The position numbers were made by a program, and so were the translations under genes. Positions 1 through 10,763 of a stretch of DNA of 64,000 bases are shown one piece after another. The stretch lies in assembly GCA_025403435.1 (NCBI GenBank), contig CM046341.1, forward strand, positions 13,787,219 through 13,851,218, in the 5' to 3' direction. The notes under the pieces were generated by a model. The model was not told the DNA's origin. It made no database searches and saw only the letters and a program-made list of their open reading frames with translations. The number at the start of each line of letters is the position of its first letter. Position 1 is the first letter of the stretch. Origin of the DNA: Artocarpus heterophyllus. Lineage: Eukaryota > Streptophyta > Magnoliopsida > Rosales > Moraceae.

Positions 1-1429
1 ACCAGCTGCTAACCTGAACCAAGAACCCATCTTTGCTCACCACCTAATTCTTTAATGTCTTGCAACCTTTCCAATATTATCCTAAGTGATTGATGAATCT
101 TATTAGGGACTAAAACATATAGATTACTTGTTCACATTTTATATTGTGTTAAGACAAAAATTGTTTACTGTGGTATTCAAAAGAGATTTATATAAAAGCT
201 TTAATGGCATACTAGTAAGATAGGTTTACACATGATTTATTTATGAATGTAGTTGTATGTTGTGCTTTAGTTTTAATTGTCCTTATGCACGCCTTAGGAT
301 CAAGGGAGTATGGAGCTAACGTTAACTGATTCCAGGATTAAAAGATTGTTGATAAGCTTGAAAGGTAGGGATTCTATTACTCATCTTTTGTGAGGTTTTT
401 ATAGAATTAAAATTGATTGTTTTGCCGCAATATATATATATCTATGTTGAACTGATATTATATGATTATCACATATGAAACTATGACATGGACTCGTCTT
501 GTATTGTACGGCGAGGAACATAATGAATTGACACATGTTATAAATTGAGAAGCATGGTTAGGAAAACTAACTCTATTGATAATTATTCAATATAGAGAAA
601 TTGTGAGACATGAAGAGGGCGACGGTTACGTCCTTGGGCATGAATACCCTAAAAGGTAAAATAGGGGGAAGGCGATGACGCTTCCTTGGGTTGAAAGTCC
701 CAGAACACACTGTACAGGAATCGATTTGGTGAGGACTCGGGGCTTGATGTCCCCTCACCGGAACACCCTTGGAATGTTTATAGGGTGATCAAGTGCGCCC
801 ATTTGGGTTTCGATGAGTTGAGTGATACTCAATTTAACATGGATACCTAGGAACAATGATGATTGGTAATATTTGTATAAATGTGTAATTATGACACTTG
901 GTAATGATTAACTACGGTATCCATAAGATGTGATCATAATAAACCTCATAATCTGGAATATGATGTGACTTACTAACCATGCAGATTTTAATGTGGTAAT
1001 GATAGAGGTGAGTAATGGCTTTCTCTACTGAGCATAGTGTTGCTCATACCCTTATGTTTATATCTTTTCAGGACTCACTAAGTGTGAGGTGGCTACGAGA
1101 AATATAGTTGAGGAAGTGATGTAGCTATATTACATTGGGACTGCTTCAATTGTTGAGAATGTTCTTCATGATAATGTAAGCATCAATTGTTACTTTCTGT
1201 GACTGTATTACAATGTGTTGAGGGTTAAAATGATGATGACAACAGTTTATATTATTAAATTTAAGGTGCTACATTAAAACTGTGGTTTATTTGTCGTTTA
1301 TATTTTTATTTTTGAGTTGAGAGTTTTCATTTAAGTCCCGGGCAAATTTTATTTCTAAGGTTTTTCTTTTATTATTTATTTTTATTTTATCTCATTAAAA
1401 ACTGTTAACCCCCATATAGGGGCGTTACA
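1..1429 (+). mobile_element. 3' part of a Ty3/gypsy-type LTR, cut by the window edge
   Basis: The stretch ends in GGGGCGTTACA at 1429, and the next base resumes MATE exon 2 (compare 4125 onward in the second repeat unit). Ending in GTTACA is typical of plant Ty3/gypsy LTRs, and the solo LTR ending at 43631 ends similarly. No gag or pol coding is visible, so the visible part is LTR-like sequence; whether it is a solo LTR or the 3' LTR of a longer element lies outside the window. A target-site duplication cannot be tested because the left end is missing. Confidence 0.55.
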
Positions 1430-2113
1430 CTGGCATTCTGCCTTATGCTCTACTCTAGTGTTGTCATAGTTTTTTGCAGAATCAGAATATTGCCTTTCCT
1501 ATGGCTCTATGCTGTGGAATTGCGGCTTCTCTACACATCCTCTTCTGTTGGACTTTGGTTTTCAAATCTGGGCTTGGGCGTCGAGGAGCTGCCCTCGCAA
1601 CCGCCTTATCTTACTGGAGCAATCTGGTGTTGGTGGCACTCCATATCAAGTTTTCTTCTTTGTACAAGAGGACTTGGACAGGCTTTTCAAAGGACGCTTT
1701 TTATGAACTTCGTCCCTTTCTCAGACTTGCCCTGCCTGCTACTCTCATGGAGTGGTAATGCACTGATGAAAAATTGTCTTTGATACTTTCTCTAATTATA
1801 CATATATATTGCAAATTTTAATCTACCACTGATTGTACAGTTTCAGAAAGTGGGCGTTTGAGCTAGTAGTTATCCTTTCTGGTTTTCTTCATGATCCAAA
1901 ACTAGAAGCTTCTGTGCTTTCTATATGGTAATTTCATGACGTGTTTATGTTGTCAATCTTTCTTGATTAACTAAATCTTCCGAAATACTTGAAAAAAATA
2001 ATGTTGTCGTTTCATCCAGCTATATATTTTTTTAAGATGATATCTTTCTTCCCCAGCCTCAACTCATTCCAACTGCTCTGGGCGATCCCTGCTGGACTCA
2101 TGGCCCCTGTAAG
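1430..2113 (+). pseudogene. MATE transporter fragment, unit 1 (exons 2-4, broken)
   Basis: Remains of exon 2 (1430-1754), exon 3 (1841-1927) and exon 4 (2057-2113) of a multidrug and toxic compound extrusion (DTX/MATE) transporter, nearly identical to units 2 and 3. The start of exon 2 and all of exon 1 are replaced by the LTR end at 1429. A CAG-to-TAG change at 1456-1458 puts a stop in the remaining exon 2 frame; units 2 and 3 keep CAG there. GT donors (1755, 1928, 2114) and AG acceptors are preserved. Exons 5-8 do not follow. It is a dead relic of the tandem duplication. Confidence 0.85.
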
Positions 2114-2353
2114 GTAAATACACAAGTTGAAAAATTCGCTGCATACTAGAATCTTTGTACATAATTTACGAGGCATCAATTTTTTTTTTTCAAATTCAAT
2201 TTCTTTAGTTTCTCTGATTAGTTCTTAGAACTGCGGTTTGGCAATATTTCACGGCTTACTTTTCAACATGAGACTATGTGAATATTATAAAAAATTTGGT
2301 AGGAAATATTGATCAGGCGTACAAAATCTCGTGGAAATTGTCTTACACTTTTA

Positions 2354-2530
2354 TTCATTCACGGGTGAATATAGCATGTATATATATTATATAATATTTA
2401 ATTCTTATATGTATTAAATAATATATATATTAAATGTATAGTCTTTTGATGTGACAATACATGACTTACAATGAGCCTTACATGACTTACTGGAGAAGGC
2501 CATACTCAGCCATGTTCACCCGTGAATGAA
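2354..2530. mobile_element. 177-bp MITE with 16-bp terminal inverted repeats
   Basis: TTCATTCACGGGTGAA at 2354-2369 is matched by its exact reverse complement at 2515-2530. TA flanks both ends (2352-2353 and 2531-2532), which would fit a TA target duplication of Tc1/mariner type, though two bases are weak evidence. The interior is AT-rich and has no coding capacity. The same element is in the next unit at 5038-5214. Confidence 0.65.
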
Positions 2531-2571
2531 TATGAAAAAATATATCTAAATATATATATATATATGAAATT

Positions 2572-2977
2572 GGCCCACAATGGGCCCATTGTGGCCCTGT
2601 ATGGGCCTAGATAGGCCAGCCCAACTTGGGCCGGTGGGCTGGCCCATTGTGGGCCAGGATGGGCCGGCCCAACCTGGGCCGGTGGCTGTCCCATTGTGGG
2701 CCTAGACGGGCCGGGATGGGCCGGCCCGTTGTGGGCCTAGACGGGCCAGGCCGGGCCGGGCCAGCCTAGGCCCAGCCCAGCCTAGCCCGGCCTATGATTT
2801 TCCATTGGCAGGTGCTGGGCTTGCCCATGGGCCAACATATATAGGCTCGGCCCTGCCACAAGTATTTATCGGCCGTACCGGGCCGTGAATAGTGTCGGGC
2901 CGTGCCGGCCCAGCCCATCACTGTATTAGGACGGGCTCGGGCCGGCCCACGGGTCCCGACCTATTGTTGCATCTCTA
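2572..2977. repeat. GGCC-rich hAT-like repeat upstream of MATE unit 2
   Basis: About 400 bp made almost wholly of GGGCC/GGCCC words in degenerate ~40-bp tandem repeats, including a perfect 20-bp palindrome at 2575-2594. It ends in GTTGCATCTCTA, the sort of terminus seen on plant hAT non-autonomous elements, but no matching left terminus was found, so the class is tentative. It is also rich in TGGGCC/GGCCCA, the site II core bound by TCP factors. Preceded by a TA microsatellite. Confidence 0.5.
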
Positions 2978-3463
2978 ACAAGGGACTAGTGTGGTTTTAC
3001 AACGGCTCTTCTACTATAGGCTTTATTTTCAGTTTCTCTATTTTTTTTTTTTTTGCCTCTTATTAACCATGGCTTTTAGACTTCCTTTTTTTTTTTTAGG
3101 CGACTTCCCTATTTTTTAGGTACTTCCATTTCGTAACATTTAATGGGTCTAGTTTTGTTTCCTCTTTTTGAGAAGGGTTCATTTTTAATTCTTATGATAT
3201 AGAATATGATACGAAGATTAGATAAATAAGTTGCGAAAAGATAAGTTGTGCTGAATTGTGCACAATATTATATATATATATATATATGTTTGTTATGCAG
3301 GAGGCATGCTTGTAGAGTAAACGGAATAATTGTCTTGTTCTCAATTGTGAACTGTACACTTTTTGTCATTCTTCCCATGTGTCACAATTTAATTGATCCG
3401 AGATATGATTTTCGAATAGAACTCTGACCTCCATATGGTTTGCTGAAATCTAGGAATATAATA

Positions 3464-4794
3464 ATGGTGATTTGGCAAAACAAGGGCATTAAGGAAGCGG
3501 CCAAACAAATTAGATTGGCATCACCCATGCTCTCGGTCTATTTGTTGCAGCGTCTAGTGCAGATGATATCCCTAATTTTCGTCGGTCATCATGATGGAGA
3601 GTTGCGCCTCTCTGGCGCATCCATGGCCACTTCATTTGCCGGTGTCACTGGCTTCAACTTAGTGGTAATTTTTTTTTGCTTAAAATATATTTGTCTACAG
3701 CGGACAACATAAGATATTCACTTCTCTTCAAGTTTTTTGAGTAACAATGCACTATTTCAATTTCATATGACGCATGTAATATAATTTTATTGACTTTAGC
3801 ATTTTTTATCTAGTTAGATACTTGTGTTCTTTTACTTAACACTAACGGATCTTATTACTTATATAAAAAATTAACTGTAATGTTTCATGTGATTGCTTGA
3901 ACAGTTTGGAGTGATTAGTGCCTTGAATACTTTATGTGGCCAATTTTTTGGTGCACAACAAGATCTCATGCTTGGCAGACAAATGCAAAGAGCTATGATT
4001 ATAATGATAGCTACAAGTGTTATTGTTGCGATAATATGGGCAAATACAACACCCATTCTAATAGGCATGCACCAGGATCATGAAGTATCTCAAGAAGCTA
4101 GAAGATATGCCCCTTTTTTGATCCCTGGCATTCTGCCTTATGCTCTACTCCAGTGTTGTCATAGTTTTTTGCAGAATCAGAATATTGCCTTTCCTATGGC
4201 TCTATGCTGTGGAATTGCGGCTTCTCTACACATCCTCTTCTGTTGGACTTTGGTTTTCAAATCTAGGCTTGGGAGTCGAGGAGCTGCCCTCGCAACCGCC
4301 TTATCTTACTGGAGCAATCTGGTGTTGGTGGCACTCCATATCAAGTTTTCTTCTTTGTGCAAGAGGACTTGGACAGGCTTTTCAAAGGACGCTTTTTATG
4401 AACTTCGTCCCTTTCTCAGACTTGCCCTGCCTGCTACTCTCATGGAGTGGTAATGCACTGATGAAAAATTGTCTTTGATACTTTCTCTAATTATACATAT
4501 ATATTGCAAATTTTAATCTACCACTGATTGTACAGTTTCAGAAAGTGGGCGTTTGAGCTAGTAGTTATCCTTTCTGGTTTTCTTCATGATCCAAAACTAG
4601 AAGCTTCTGTGCTTTCTATATGGTAATTTCATGTCAATCTTTCTTGATTAACTAAATCTTCTGAAATACTTGAAACAAATAATGTTGTCGTTTCATCCAA
4701 CTATATATTTTTTTAAGATGATGTCTTTCTTCCCCAGCCTCAACTCATTCCAACTGCTCTGGGCGATCCCTGCTGGACTCATGGCCGCTGTAAG
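3464..4794 (+). CDS. MATE transporter N-terminal module, unit 2 (exons 1-4 intact, no own exons 5-8)
   Basis: MATE proteins are membrane antiporters exporting toxins and metabolites, made of two six-helix lobes; this unit encodes the first lobe. Exons: 3464-3664, 3905-4449, 4536-4622 and 4738-4794, each with GT/AG borders and consistent phase. The start is the ATG at 3464 (MVIWQNK), 24 bases inside a frame open from a TTG. The family signature LCGQFFGAQQ opens exon 2. No stop or frameshift is seen, but the downstream sequence passes into the MITE rather than exon 5. It could be a truncated transcript (~296 codons), a pseudogene, or it could splice onto the shared exons 5-8 at 7784-10572; exon 4 phase fits exon 5. 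Direct evidence of expression is lacking. Confidence 0.65.
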
Positions 4795-5037
4795 GTAAAT
4801 ACACAAGTTGCAAAATTTGCTGCATACTAGAATCCTTGTACATAATTCACGAGGCATCAATTTTTTTTTTCTTTCAAATTCAATTTCTTCAGTTTCTCTG
4901 ATTAGTTCTTAGAACTGCAGTTTGGCAATATTTCACGGCTTACTTTTCAACATGAGACTATGTGAATATTATAAAAAATTTGGTAGGAAATATAGATCAG
5001 GCGTACAAAATCTCGTGGAAATTGTCTTACACTTTTA

Positions 5038-5214
5038 TTCATTCACGGGTGAATATGGCATGTATATATATTATATAATATTTAATTCTTATATGTATTA
5101 AATAATATATATATTAAATGTATAGTCTTTTGATGTGACAATGCATGACTTACAATGAGCCTTACATGACTTACTGGGGAAGGCCATAATCAGCCATGTT
5201 CACCCGTGAATGAA
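5038..5214. mobile_element. 177-bp MITE, second copy in the tandem array
   Basis: Same element as at 2354-2530, with both 16-bp inverted ends intact. The right flank reads CA instead of TA. It was copied with the tandem unit, not independently inserted. Confidence 0.65.
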
Positions 5215-5263
5215 CATGAAAAAATATATCTAAATATATATATATATATATATATATGAAATT

Positions 5264-5669
5264 GGCCCACAATGGGCCCATTGTGGCCCTGTATGGGCCT
5301 AGATGGGCGAGCCCAACTTGGGCCGGTGGGCTGGCCCATTGTGGGCCAGGATGGGCCGACCCAACCTGGGCCGGTGGGCTGGCCCATTGTGGGCCTAGAC
5401 GGGCCGGGATGGGCTGTCCATTGTTGGCCTAGACGGGCCAGGCCAGGCCAGGCCAGCCTAGGCCCAGCCCAGCCTAGCCTGGCCCATGATTTTCCGTGGG
5501 CCGTGCCGGGCTGGCCCATGGGCCAACATATATAGGCCCGGCTCTGCCCACAAGTATTTATGGGCCGTACCGGGCCGTGAACAGTGCCGGGCCGTGCCGG
5601 CCCGGCCCATCACTGTATTAGGACAGGCTCAGGCCGGCCCACGGGCCCCGGCCCATTGTTGCATCTCTA
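5264..5669. repeat. GGCC-rich hAT-like repeat upstream of MATE unit 3
   Basis: Second copy of the block at 2572-2977, again ending in GTTGCATCTCTA and again following a (longer) TA microsatellite. Small differences in the number of GGCC words show slippage between the copies. Reading frames inside it are artefacts of the low-complexity sequence. Confidence 0.5.
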
Positions 5670-6161
5670 ACAAGGGACTAGTGTGGTTTTACAACGGCTC
5701 TTCTACTGTAGGCTTTATTTTCAGTTTCTCTATTTTTATTTTTTTTTTGCCTCTTATTAACCATTGCTTTTAGACTTCCTTTTTTTCTTTTTTGTAGGCG
5801 ACTTCTCTATTTTTTAGGTACTTCCATTTCTTAACATTTAATGGGTCCAGTTTTGTTTCCTCTTTTTGAGAAGGGTTCATTTTTAATTCTTATGATATAG
5901 AATAAGATACGAAGATTAGATAAACAAGTTGCGAAAAGATAAGTTGTGCTGAATTGTGCACAATATTATATATATATATATATATGTTTGTTATGCAGGT
6001 GGCATGCTTGTAGAGTAAACGGAATAATTGTCTTGTTCTCAATTGTGAACTGTACACTTTTTGTCATTCTTCCCATGTGTCACAATTTAATTGATCCGAG
6101 ATATGTTTCTTGAATAGAACTCTGACCTCCATATGGTTTGCTGAAATCTAGGAATTTAATA

Positions 6162-9100
6162 ATGGTGATTTGGCAAAACAAGGTCGTTAAGGAAGCGGCC
6201 AAACAAATTAGATTGGCATCACCCATGCTCTCGGTCTATTTGTTGCAGCATCTAGTGCAGATGATATCCCTAATTTTCGTCGGTCATCATTGGAGAGTTG
6301 CGCCTCTCAGGCGCATCCATGGCCACTTCATTTGCCGTTGTCACTGGCTTTAACTTTGTGGTAATTTTTTTTTGCTTAAAATATATTTGTCTACAGCGGA
6401 CAACATAAGATATTCACTTCTCTTCAAGTTTTTTGAGTAACAATGCACTATTTCAATTTATATGACGCATGTAGTATAATTTTATTGACTTAAGCATTTT
6501 TTATCTAGGTAGATACTTGTGTTCTTTTACTTAACACTAACGGATCTTATTACTGATATAAAAAATTAACTGTGATGTTTCATGTGATTGCTTGAGCAGT
6601 TTGGAGTGATTAGTGCCTTGGATACTTTATGTGGCCAATTTTTTGGTGCACAACAATATCACATGCTTGGCATACAAATGCAAAGAGCTATGATTATAAT
6701 GAGAGCTACCAGTGTTATTGTTGCGATAATATGGGCAAATACAACACCCATTCTAATAGGCATGCACCAGGATCATGAAGTATCTCAAGAAGCTGGAAGA
6801 TATGCCCTTTTTTTGATCCCTGGCTTTCTGCCTTATGCTCTACTCCAGTGTTGTCATAGTTTTTTGCAGAATCAGAATATTGCCTTTCCTATGGCTCTAT
6901 GCTGTGGAATTGCGGCTTCTCTACACATCCTCTTCTGTTGGACTTTGGTTTTCAAATCTGGGCTTGGGAGTCGAGGAGCTGCCCTCGCAACCGCCTTATC
7001 TTACTGGAGCAATCTGGTGTTGGTGGCACTCCATATCAAGTTTTCTTCTTTGTGCAAGAGGACTTGGACAGGCTTTTCAAAGGACGCTTTTTACGAACTT
7101 CTTCCCTTTCTTAGACTTGCCCTGCCTGCTACTCTCATGGAGTGGTAATGCGCTGATGAAAAATTGTGTCTTTGATACTTTCTCTAATTATACATATATA
7201 TTGCAAATTTTAATCTACCACTGATTGTACAGTTTCAGAAAGTGGGCGTTTGAGCTAGTAGTTATCCTTTCTGGTTTTCTTCATGATCCAAAACTAGAAG
7301 CTTCTGTGCTTTCTATATGGTAATTTCATGACATGTTTATGTTGTCAATCTTTCTTTATTAGCCAAATCTTCCGAAATACTTGAAACAAATAATGTTGTC
7401 GTTTAATCCAACTATATATTTTTTTAAGATGATATCTTTCTTCCCCAGCCTCAACTCATTCCAACTGCTCTGGGTGATCCCTGCTGGACTCATGGCCGCT
7501 GTAAGGTAAATACACAAGTTGCAAAATTCGCTGCATACTAGAATCCTTGTACATAATTTACGAGGCATCAATTTTTTTTTTTCAAATTCAATTTCTTTAG
7601 TTTCTCTGATTAGTTCTTAGAACTGCGGTTTGGCAATATTTCACCGCTTACTTTTCAACATGAGACTATGTGAATATTATAAAAAATTTGGTAGGAAATA
7701 TAGATCAGGCGTACAAAATCTCGTGGAAATTGTCTTACACTTTTAATGCAACATTCTAACTTTCTACATTCCTTTGTTTGTAGCGTACGTGTAGTGCATG
7801 AACTTGGGGCCCAGAACCCGAAAGCTGCTCATTTCCCTGTACATGTCGTCTTAATCTTGGCCGCCGTTGAGGGCTTTCTGGTGGTTTTAGCTGTCATATT
7901 GATGATAAAGATATGGGGCGGCTTTTATAGCAATGACCAAAAAGTGGCCAGAGCTGTGGAACCTTTGACACCACTTCTTGCTATCGCTTGCGTCCTTGAT
8001 GGAGTTCAGTGTGTGCTTTCAGGTTCTTCTGGTTCTTAAATATCAATCATTCACTAGCAAGCATGGCATAACATGATATATACTCTCAAATTGATTGCCC
8101 CTCGAATTCTGTTTCCTTTAAATTTTGAAACTGAAAGAGAATTGCTACACTTTACTAAGTGTCACAAAGGTCATAATTCAGGGGAAAAATTTGCAATTAG
8201 TGCTAAAAAAAAACTTTACCATGAACATCACGAATGCCTCTGTAAAATACAAATCTTGTAGCCATAAAACTGAAAGAGAAGTATTATACTAATTTAACGA
8301 GTTTTCTAACTTGAACTTGACGAATATTTAAAAGAACTGATAGGAAGTTTTTGAGGCCCTAAATGAATTCTTTTCGCAAATTCAAAAAAAAAAAAAAAAA
8401 AAAGACATACATGATACAGGTCCAAATCCAAGTGTATGCTTTATTAATTCTATAACTCTTCCTACAGTAGTTTTTAGGCGGAAAAGTTTCACGAAAGAAT
8501 TATCACAAGCACATAAACTAGGATGGAAGATCGCAAAAGTTGATTGTATAGATCTAAGTAATACATGTACATGTTTGTACGATGCCCATAGAGTATACAA
8601 AACTATGTTAATAAGCTTAACACAATTAAAGCCTATATACTATATATGCCCAAAACTATACAAAACATAGTCCATAACTCTGTGCAAAGGATCTCATCTA
8701 ATTTCATATATATTTGGTCCGACAGCATATGCATAGGCACTAATTGTTTATTCCTAATGCATATTTGCTTACCTGCAAAACAAACAACGAAAAGTACGAA
8801 TAAAGAGCGAAAAAAAGTAAGAAAGAACAATAAAAACAAAACAAAAAAAAAATTAAATACTTATATTTGTATACAATGTAAATCTGAAAACTTGGAGTTT
8901 TATCTGGACCAGTATAATAAAACAGTCTTACCACGGAAAAAAAAAAGTAGAAGAAGAAGAAGAAGGGGAACGTTGACTCTTGGAGCATAAGATCGGGAAG
9001 GGGCTGAGAACAAAAGGGAGGGACGCTTTCAGAGGTGTGAAAGGGAAGCAAACGAATTCTAGAGAAACTCTTTGACTTTCGATAATTCATATTTGTATGT

Positions 9101-10572
9101 TGGTATCGTTTTGGCCAGATATTATCATAACCTATTATGATTTTTCATACGGGGTAAAAAGAATTTTGGTAAAAAACAAAAGGACACAGAAAATAACAAC
9201 GTTATGGTTGGTAAAAACAAAAGGACACAGAAAAAGAATTTTTGACAAATTTTAGTGCCTGTTAGGCACTTTAGTTTTGACTCATCAGATTTAACTGTAG
9301 ATAGTGTAAAGCTCTCAATGCTACAATAAAAAGCAAAAAGTTGCTACTGTGTAAAGCTCTCACATGCTACAGTTCTTAAACTTAAAACTTCAGCTATTAT
9401 TGAAGTGTCAAACAGTCTATAAGTTGTTGCCGTTACATTTTTCAAGTTAAATTACTATTTTTCCTTAAGTAATATTTTAATTTGATTATGTGCCATAAAT
9501 CTATAGCTTTTTCTCTAATATATTTTTGACAAATTTTCTTTGTTTCCACCAGGCATAGCTAGAGGATGTGGTTGGCAAAAGATAGGTGCATACATCAACC
9601 TTGCGGCTTTCTATGTTGTGGGTGTTCCCGGTCAAGTTATACTGGCTTTTGTCCTCCACATGAAAGCTAAGGTAACGTCCCACCTTTCATAATATCTTTC
9701 TTCTTTGCTAGTATTGATCATACAAAAAATATATATATATAAAAGAGTCGAGTAAGATATTTTCATACATGTACGATGATCTATTAATGTATACAGGGGC
9801 TTTGGATGGGGATCATCGCTGCCTTCATCGTGCAAATATTATTTTATGGCATCTTCGTAGCTCGCACCAACTGGGAGAAAGAGGTATCTATTATTGGTTG
9901 TATGCGATTTTAATGATTACGTTTTGAATGATTATTGTTGTTGTTTTAGCTGTATAATCTGAGTTAGATGATTATAACAAATTAGGGAGTTAATCAAAAA
10001 AAATTTATGATAATCAATGAAAATTGAATTTTTTAAGACGTCATATCAGTATTTGTAATTAAAATACATATTTTTCTTTTATAATCAAGTCGTAATTACT
10101 AAGAGAGAAATAACAACTGAAAATTCCTCCATAAATAGACGCAAACAGGAAGAACTGTAAAGTAAAATAAATCTCTCTTATTGAATAAATGGACACTTAA
10201 CAATCATATTTGTGAACATAAAAAACGAATCTAAAGATTCAAAAAGAAAATACCTCACAGATAATGTTAATTGTTATTATCTCTAAGAAGAAAAAAGATC
10301 TTACTTTCTTCTCAAACTTGTACTCACTAAACACTAACTTGAATCTTTTTTTTTTTAATGGAAAACTGGGTTAAATTCATCTAATTCTTCACATATATAT
10401 GTATGCATGAATGCTTGTGACCAACTTCCAACCCTCTTGGGCTCTTCCTACATGGACGAATTTAAACTTTTTCCTTTATTGTTTCTTTGGTTTCCAGGCA
10501 GAGAAGACTGGAAAGAGGGTCAACGATTACACAACTACAGAATCGGCACCAGATCAAACTATTACTAAATGA
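6162..10572 (+). pseudogene. MATE (DTX-type) efflux transporter, unit 3: eight exons, frameshift in exon 1
   Basis: Exons: 6162-6360, 6600-7144, 7233-7319, 7449-7505, 7784-8022, 9553-9671, 9797-9883 and 10498-10572 (TGA stop). Exon 2 carries LCGQFFGAQQ, exon 5 VVHELGAQNPKAA (family VSNELGAGNP), exon 6 GIARGCGWQKIGAYINL, exon 7 ends RTNWEKE; all are MATE landmarks. Near 6290 exon 1 is two bases shorter than unit 2, so the frame from ATG 6162 is lost and the exon total is not a multiple of three. An in-frame ATG at 6319 could start a protein lacking helix 1. Intron 5 (8023-9552) is long and AT-rich, with an A20 tract at ~8383. Exons 5-8 are open and may be used by transcripts from unit 2. Likely pseudogene in its own right. 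Confidence 0.8.
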
Positions 10573-10644
10573 TCTTGATTGTTAGTATTGCTTTGAAGGC
10601 GTTTTATTCGGTCCCATGCTGATTCTTTTTTGGGACCAATTCGA

Positions 10645-10763
10645 GCGCATTTGGTTCATAGGTTGGAACTACCATTTGAATAATTTTGCAACAGAATTTT
10701 CTTATACAAAATTTTAAATTTTCATTCAAATATTTCCATTCAAACCTATGAATAAAACAGGTG
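10645..10763. mobile_element. Candidate short MITE with imperfect inverted ends
   Basis: TTGGTTCATAGGTTGGAA near 10651 is an imperfect inverted match to TTCAAACCTATGAATAAAA near 10738-10757, with AT-rich sequence between. A related end (GGTCCGTTTGGTTCATAGG) occurs at about 33998. It sits about 75 bp past the MATE stop and could be part of the 3'UTR. No clear target duplication. Confidence 0.35.

Larger units (their letters stand above)
1430..7745 (+). repeat. Tandem ~2.7-kb duplication array (one partial plus two full units)
   Basis: Equivalent positions recur at a spacing of 2695 bp (1445, 4140, 6835 in exon 2). Full units run 2354-5037 and 5038-7745, preceded by the 3' part of a first unit (1430-2353). 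Each full unit holds, in order, a MITE, a GGCC-rich block, an upstream region with a TA microsatellite, and MATE exons 1-4. Units 1 and 2 lose similarity to unit 3 exactly after CACTTTTA (2353, 5037, 7745): the first two pass into the MITE, the third into the intron and exon 5. The high similarity suggests a recent event. Confidence 0.9.

Noticed and set aside
5190..5773. Frames rich in Gly, Pro, Trp and Ala over the GGCC block
   Set aside because: Low-complexity products of GGGCC repeats, open on both strands.
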